64,000 bases of DNA from positions 3,204,501 to 3,268,500 of the forward strand of contig NZ_QHJE01000001.1 of assembly GCF_013626205.1 (NCBI RefSeq), read 5' to 3'. This DNA is from Hyphomicrobium methylovorum (GTDB lineage Bacteria > Pseudomonadota > Alphaproteobacteria > Rhizobiales > Hyphomicrobiaceae). Below, one piece after another: positions 60,144 through 64,000 of the stretch. The notes beneath the pieces are model-generated. The model was not told where the DNA came from. It worked only from the letters and a program-made list of their open reading frames with translations, and ran no database searches. Each line of letters begins with the position of its first letter. Within the stretch, counting starts at the first letter, position 1. The position numbers and the translations under genes were made by a program.

Positions 60144-61961
60144 ATGACGGCCGATATGGAACGCGAACTGTTGTCGGGCGCTAGAGCTGTCCCGGACGCG
60201 AGTCAAAGCCTTACGACACCGGCGGGCATCGATGCAATCGCCACGCTCAGGCGCCGCCGTGTGCTCGTCGCATTCTTGAACGTGGCGACCTGGGCGCTTC
60301 TGCTGGTGTGGGCGGGGAGTGTTTTGGCGGCGAACGGATGGATGTGGCTCAGTGCTGTGCTGCTCCTCGCGCTGGCGGTTGGTTTGCCATGGCCGGTCAT
60401 TGGATTTTGGAATGCGCTGATCGGCGTGTGGTGTCTTCACGGTGCGCGCCGCGGTGGCGATGGAAGATTTGCGTTCGGATCGGTGACGCCGGAGATTGCC
60501 ATTACGGTTAACACCGCGATCGTGATGACGCTGCGCAACGAGGATACCGAACGTGCGTTGCTCCGTCTTCGCACGCTTAAAGCGAGCATCGATGCAACGG
60601 GTGAGGGCGGAAAGTTTGCTTACTTCGTTCTGAGCGATAGCGACCGTGCGGACGTTGTGGCCCAGGAAGAGGCGGCGATCGCGCGGTGGCAGACGGACGA
60701 CGCAGCGGACACCGCGCGGATTATTTACCGTCGACGGACGGATAACGCCGGATTCAAAGCGGGCAACCTCAGGGATTTCGCTTCGCGCTGGGGCGCAGAC
60801 TATGAACTGATGCTGCCGCTCGATGCCGATAGCCTGATGACGGGCGATGCCGTCGTTCAACTTGTCCGTTTGATGGAACAATATCCGAAGCTCGGCATTT
60901 TGCAGAGTCTCGTTGTCGGCACGCCGTCGTCATCCGCTTTCGCGCGCATCTTTCAATTTGGCATGCGGCTTGGCATGCGGAGTTATACGGCGGGGCAAGC
61001 ATGGTGGGTCGGCGATTGCGGACCCTATTGGGGACATAACGCCGTTGTCCGGATACAGCCGTTTCTCGAACATTGCACTTTGCCGGAGCTTGGCGGAAGC
61101 GCGCCTTGGGGGGGACCGATCCTTTCCCACGATCAAGTCGAGGCGGCGCTGATGCGGCGCGGCGGATTTGAAGTGCGCGTGCTGCCGGTTGAGATCGGCT
61201 CGTTCGAAGACAATCCGCCGGACGTGATCGAGTTCGCCCGCCGCGATGGCCGCTGGTGCCAGGGCAACATGCAATACGTGTCGTTGCTTGGATTGCCCGG
61301 CCTGCGTCCGGTCAGCCGATTTCAACTCGGCTGGGCCGTGCTGATGTTTCTTGGCGTTCCGGCATGGATGACGTTTCTGGTTCTGTTGCCTGCGGCATCG
61401 AGCGAGGTGCTTCATGCTCCGAGTTTTTCGGTAGCTTCGGCCGTCGCTTTGTTTCTTACCATTCTCATCATGCATCTCACGCCCAAGCTCGCGGGCATCG
61501 TGGATGCGTTTCTCACTCCTGGTGAAGTGAAGCGTTTCGGCGGCGCTGTTCGCTTTTCGCTCAGTGCCGTTATCGAGATTGTGTTCTCGCTTCTGCTTTC
61601 CGCGATTACGTCGCTGCGCACAGCGATCTTCATGGGAGGCCTAGTGCTCGGAAAGTCAATCGGTTGGGGCAGCCAGCGGCGCGATGCGGGAGCGATCTCG
61701 TGGCGAGTGGCGACGCAAGCGTTTGGCTGGCATTTCCTATTCAGCGTGCTCGTTGTTGGTTTGCTTGCGGCTGTTTCTCCTATGCTGGCATTGCTGAGCT
61801 TGCCGTTCACAGCTGGGTTTCTTTTCGCCATTCCGTTTGCGGTGCTGACTGCCAATCCAGCATTCGGCCGGGCGCTTCGCCGTGGCGGCATTGCTGCGAT
61901 CCCGGAAGACTTCGCTCCGCCGCCCGAAGTTCTTGCCGTGCAACCGGCAGGGAGGGGCTGA
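60144..61961 (+). CDS. OpgH/MdoH-like glucans biosynthesis glucosyltransferase
   Basis: About 605 residues from the ATG at 60144, with AAGGACGG before it. Two N-terminal helices, a GT2 domain (TLRNEDTERALLRLRTLK, LDADSLMTGD near 230, the GHNAVVR region and RRDGRWCQGNMQY near 372) and a cluster of C-terminal helices follow. It makes the linear beta-glucan backbone of periplasmic glucans. The E. coli protein is about 240 residues longer, so this is the short form. No opgG is in view; an FkbM methyltransferase follows in three bases, perhaps decorating the product. Confidence 0.9.
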   Translation: MTADMERELLSGARAVPDASQSLTTPAGIDAIATLRRRRVLVAFLNVATWALLLVWAGSVLAANGWMWLSAVLLLALAVGLPWPVIGFWNALIGVWCLHGARRGGDGRFAFGSVTPEIAITVNTAIVMTLRNEDTERALLRLRTLKASIDATGEGGKFAYFVLSDSDRADVVAQEEAAIARWQTDDAADTARIIYRRRTDNAGFKAGNLRDFASRWGADYELMLPLDADSLMTGDAVVQLVRLMEQYPKLGILQSLVVGTPSSSAFARIFQFGMRLGMRSYTAGQAWWVGDCGPYWGHNAVVRIQPFLEHCTLPELGGSAPWGGPILSHDQVEAALMRRGGFEVRVLPVEIGSFEDNPPDVIEFARRDGRWCQGNMQYVSLLGLPGLRPVSRFQLGWAVLMFLGVPAWMTFLVLLPAASSEVLHAPSFSVASAVALFLTILIMHLTPKLAGIVDAFLTPGEVKRFGGAVRFSLSAVIEIVFSLLLSAITSLRTAIFMGGLVLGKSIGWGSQRRDAGAISWRVATQAFGWHFLFSVLVVGLLAAVSPMLALLSLPFTAGFLFAIPFAVLTANPAFGRALRRGGIAAIPEDFAPPPEVLAVQPAGRG

Positions 61962-61964
61962 CGC

Positions 61965-62708
61965 ATGGTGTCTCCCGCTCTCAAAGGCGTATTCCGATCC
62001 TTGCGGGTCTATCACGGGCCCGACGTGCCACGTGCGGAGATGGACGCGCTTTATCGCAAGTTCATCGAGCCGGGCGATCTTGCATTCGACATCGGTGCGC
62101 ATGTCGGTGATCGCGTCTCATCGTTCCGACGTCTCGGTGCGCGCGTCGTTGCAGTTGAACCGCAGCCGCTGCTGTTCGATGCGCTGCGGCACATTCATGG
62201 ACGCGATCCGCTGGTTGAAATCGTCGATCGCGCCGTCGGGCCTCGTGCGGAGTTTTTGACGCTGCACATCAACACGATCAATCCCACCGTCTCGACGCTG
62301 TCTAAGCGCTTCATAGCAGGCGCAGTGGATGCACCCGGATGGGAAGGGCAGAATTGGGATGCGGAACTCGTTGTCGATGTCGTGACGCTCGACGCGCTGA
62401 TCTCGCGTTTCGGCGTGCCGGCATTCATCAAAATCGATGTCGAGGGATCAGAGGAAGCCGTTCTGTTTGGGCTGTCACGTGCTGTCAAAGCACTGTCGTT
62501 TGAATTTACGACAATTGCGCGAGACGTGGCGCTCGGATGTCTCGACCGTTTGTCGCAACTTGGAGACTATCGCTATAACGTCGCGTTCGGCGAAACACAG
62601 CAACTGACATTCGACGACTGGATTTCAGCCGCAGAGATGGCAAATCATATTCTCGCCTTACCGGACGAGGCGAATTCGGGTGACGTTTATGCGTTGCTTG
62701 GTTCGTAA
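61965..62708 (+). CDS. FkbM-family methyltransferase
   Basis: A protein of 247 residues. SAM-binding LAFDIGAHVGDRVSSFRRLG (about residues 42-61), AVEPQPLLFDALR, and the family motif FIKIDVEGSEEAVLFGL (about 150) are present. It transfers a methyl to O atoms of sugars or small molecules. It is coupled to the OpgH-like gene with a three-base gap and a GGGAGGGG ribosome site, so methylated glucan is a fair guess but unproven. Confidence 0.88.
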   Translation: MVSPALKGVFRSLRVYHGPDVPRAEMDALYRKFIEPGDLAFDIGAHVGDRVSSFRRLGARVVAVEPQPLLFDALRHIHGRDPLVEIVDRAVGPRAEFLTLHINTINPTVSTLSKRFIAGAVDAPGWEGQNWDAELVVDVVTLDALISRFGVPAFIKIDVEGSEEAVLFGLSRAVKALSFEFTTIARDVALGCLDRLSQLGDYRYNVAFGETQQLTFDDWISAAEMANHILALPDEANSGDVYALLGS

Positions 62709-62746
62709 CACTTATACTTTCACGTTCACGCAATCGGAGTTCATCA

Positions 62747-63790
62747 ATGCATCATTGCTTTCGGGTTTTCGCCGCGGCGGCCGCGCTCTCGTGTCTTGTC
62801 ACTGGACCGGTGCGTGCAGCTTCGCTCGACGCGCTTGCCGTCGATGTTAAAAACGAAAGTGAGCCGGTGCTCTGCGCTGAGAAGGATAACGTCGCGCTCT
62901 CGTTCACGAACAAAGAGGTTCGGTCATTCCGTCTTGAGGCCGCGCATCCGGCCTATCTCTCGCCGGGGTTGCGCAACAACTTCGAGCCCGATTGGACGGC
63001 CTGCGATATGACAGGCGATCCCGTATTTGCGCCGCCGAGCCAGCCGAAAAAAGTGACGCTCTACGAAGATCCGGCGATCTGGGTCATCGGTTATACGTTC
63101 CCGACGTTCTGGCGTCCGGCAACGGCGTCGGTTCGGATCGGCGAGCACGTCGACAACAGCATTCATATGCTGCAGCTTTGGATCCGTCGTGAAGACGGCG
63201 CGGAAGAAGTGCTCGTGCTTTATCCGCAGGATGGCTATTGGCGTCCGCGGCCGATGACGCCTGACACGATGCGCAACACGGCATACGGGTCGTCGTTTCT
63301 TGTCGGGCCCGTCGACTATGACGGGCGTCCGCTGGTCAAGATCAAAGAGGTCGTGTTCGAACCTGCAACGCGGGCTTTCACGCTCAATTTCGAGCGTGGC
63401 GGCAATGCCGTCGTTCGCCTCATGAACGCCGATACCAATAAGCTGACGCTCGACGTCACGTTCGACAAGGGCATCTCGGACTCGCCATTCGCAATGCTGC
63501 GGTCGATGTACATTACCGAGTTCAATAACGACGTTGCGCGGATTGCGTTGCGCGAGAACGGCGCGAAGGGCTGGCTCGAAAATAACATCATGGCCTTCGA
63601 CAAGGCGACGGCGACAGACGTTTGGGCGGGCCGCCTTGTGCCGTCGCGCCACAACACCTCGTCGCCCGATCTGGTGTTCAACAGCTTTTCGGGTGAAGCA
63701 AAGGCGAAGCCGCCGAAGAACGAAGCGCCCGTGCATCCGACCGGCGCTCCAGCGGCAACGCCTGCAGCACCGGCTGAACCAACGCCTTAG
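62747..63790 (+). CDS. Exported protein of unknown function, in the OpgH cluster
   Basis: A protein of 347 residues. A signal peptide (1-25, ending VRAAS) is followed by a beta-rich secreted body with no motif I recognise. Repeated Trp/Tyr-containing stretches (IWVIGYTFPTFWRPATASV, DGYWRPRPMT, WAGRLVPSRHN) suggest a carbohydrate-facing surface. The C-terminal 30 residues are Pro/Ala-rich. GGAG precedes the ATG. It follows the FkbM gene by 38 bases. It could be a periplasmic partner that takes the place of OpgG, but I cannot show homology. Confidence 0.75.
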   Translation: MHHCFRVFAAAAALSCLVTGPVRAASLDALAVDVKNESEPVLCAEKDNVALSFTNKEVRSFRLEAAHPAYLSPGLRNNFEPDWTACDMTGDPVFAPPSQPKKVTLYEDPAIWVIGYTFPTFWRPATASVRIGEHVDNSIHMLQLWIRREDGAEEVLVLYPQDGYWRPRPMTPDTMRNTAYGSSFLVGPVDYDGRPLVKIKEVVFEPATRAFTLNFERGGNAVVRLMNADTNKLTLDVTFDKGISDSPFAMLRSMYITEFNNDVARIALRENGAKGWLENNIMAFDKATATDVWAGRLVPSRHNTSSPDLVFNSFSGEAKAKPPKNEAPVHPTGAPAATPAAPAEPTP

Positions 63791-63812
63791 GCTTTAGAGG
63801 CCTGTTGGGTGG

Positions 63813-63837
63813 AGAGGCGGCAAGTATCGTCGCCTCT
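63813..63837. terminator. Bidirectional hairpin between convergent genes
   Basis: The seven-base arms AGAGGCG and CGCCTCT have an eleven-base loop, between the stop of the unknown secreted protein and the stop of the minus-strand HAD gene five bases away. No long T-run. Confidence 0.55.
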
Positions 63838-63841
63838 TCGC

Positions 63842-64000
63842 CTACCAGCGAAGCTGGGCCATCGCGCCAACAGCCGTCGGGGCCTGCGCATCGAACAGCG
63901 CTCCGAGCCGTTCTGGCGACAGGTGTGCGTCATCCATCGTTTCGTGGCGGTGGATGCCCGAGGCGATAAACAGGGCGTCGCAGCCAAAGGTTTCGGCGCC
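63842..64000 (-). CDS. HAD-superfamily class IIA hydrolase, C-terminal end
   Basis: The frame is open to the window edge. The last 52 codons read GAETFGCDALFIASGIHRHE followed by a helical end AMAQLRW. CDALFIASGIHR matches the end of the NagD-like (TIGR01459-type) HAD phosphatases of alphaproteobacteria. The catalytic part is outside the window. Confidence 0.7.
   Translation of the reverse strand, partial: GAETFGCDALFIASGIHRHETMDDAHLSPERLGALFDAQAPTAVGAMAQLRW

Noticed and set aside
1-64000. Insertion sequences, prophage or integrative elements
   Set aside because: No transposase, integrase or long direct or inverted flanking repeats were seen; gene content and composition are uniform.

Overview
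The window looks like a chromosomal segment of a free-living alphaproteobacterium of the order Hyphomicrobiales; Hyphomicrobium or a close relative is my best guess. The reasons are the complete PhyR-NepR-EcfG general stress response cassette, HWE-family histidine kinases, an NdvA-type glucan exporter, a CtaA of alphaproteobacterial layout, a short-form ArgC and DUF2842. Codon use is GC-rich throughout. I saw no tRNA, rRNA, CRISPR array, transposase or phage gene, so this reads as core and envelope chromosome rather than a mobile island.

Layout. (1) 1-8.8 kb: nucleotide-sugar and polysaccharide genes: a C-methyltransferase, glucose-1-phosphate cytidylyltransferase, PIG-L deacetylase, 3,5-epimerase-like protein, ExoF-like export protein, O-antigen ligase-like protein, a LuxR regulator with a degenerate receiver, and an SDR epimerase. 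(2) 9-34 kb: a stress region. It holds a trehalose operon with two embedded sugar kinases (otsA-ROK-pfkB-otsB), a GH15 glucosidase, HWE kinases, a 1.9-kaa soluble kinase with about eleven tandem HAMP units, ecfG-nepR with divergent phyR, a glycogen-debranching-type enzyme with a glycosyltransferase, sodC, and a lone receiver protein. (3) 33.5-35.5 kb: a NarL/NarX-like two-component pair. (4) 36-44.5 kb: an exopolysaccharide cluster (polymerase/ligase, initiating phosphoglycosyltransferase, GT4, Wza-like, Wzz with a dead BY-kinase domain, NodB deacetylase). (5) 44.4-52.5 kb: housekeeping genes (DUF2842, ctaA, argC, TerC, rpsI-rplM, enoyl-CoA hydratase, VOC, CoA-binding, WecA-like). (6) 52.8-60.1 kb: a RibA paralogue, NdvA exporter, RibD-reductase-like protein, cytochrome b561, and a four-gene operon of methyltransferase, GT4, atypical PTPS/QueD and atypical MDR dehydrogenase. 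(7) 60.1-64 kb: OpgH-like glucosyltransferase, FkbM methyltransferase, an unknown secreted protein and the end of a HAD hydrolase.

The strongest signal is regulatory. By eye I find five exact matches to the EcfG promoter consensus (GGAAC, 16-17 bases, CGTT). They lie before phyR, before nepR-ecfG, before otsA, before the giant HAMP kinase and before sodC. Two one-mismatch sites lie before the GH15 gene and before the GT4/debranching pair. The region from 9 to 32 kb therefore looks like a general-stress-response island in which regulators, candidate sensors, trehalose/glucan metabolism and superoxide defence are physically clustered and under one sigma factor.

A second candidate system is the 52.8-60.1 kb pteridine/flavin-like gene set. 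GTP cyclohydrolase II, a stand-alone RibD-type reductase, a PTPS homologue lacking its usual Cys and one zinc His, an MDR protein without visible zinc ligands, a glycosyltransferase and a methyltransferase together suggest a pathway to a modified, glycosylated small molecule. That is inference from gene content only.
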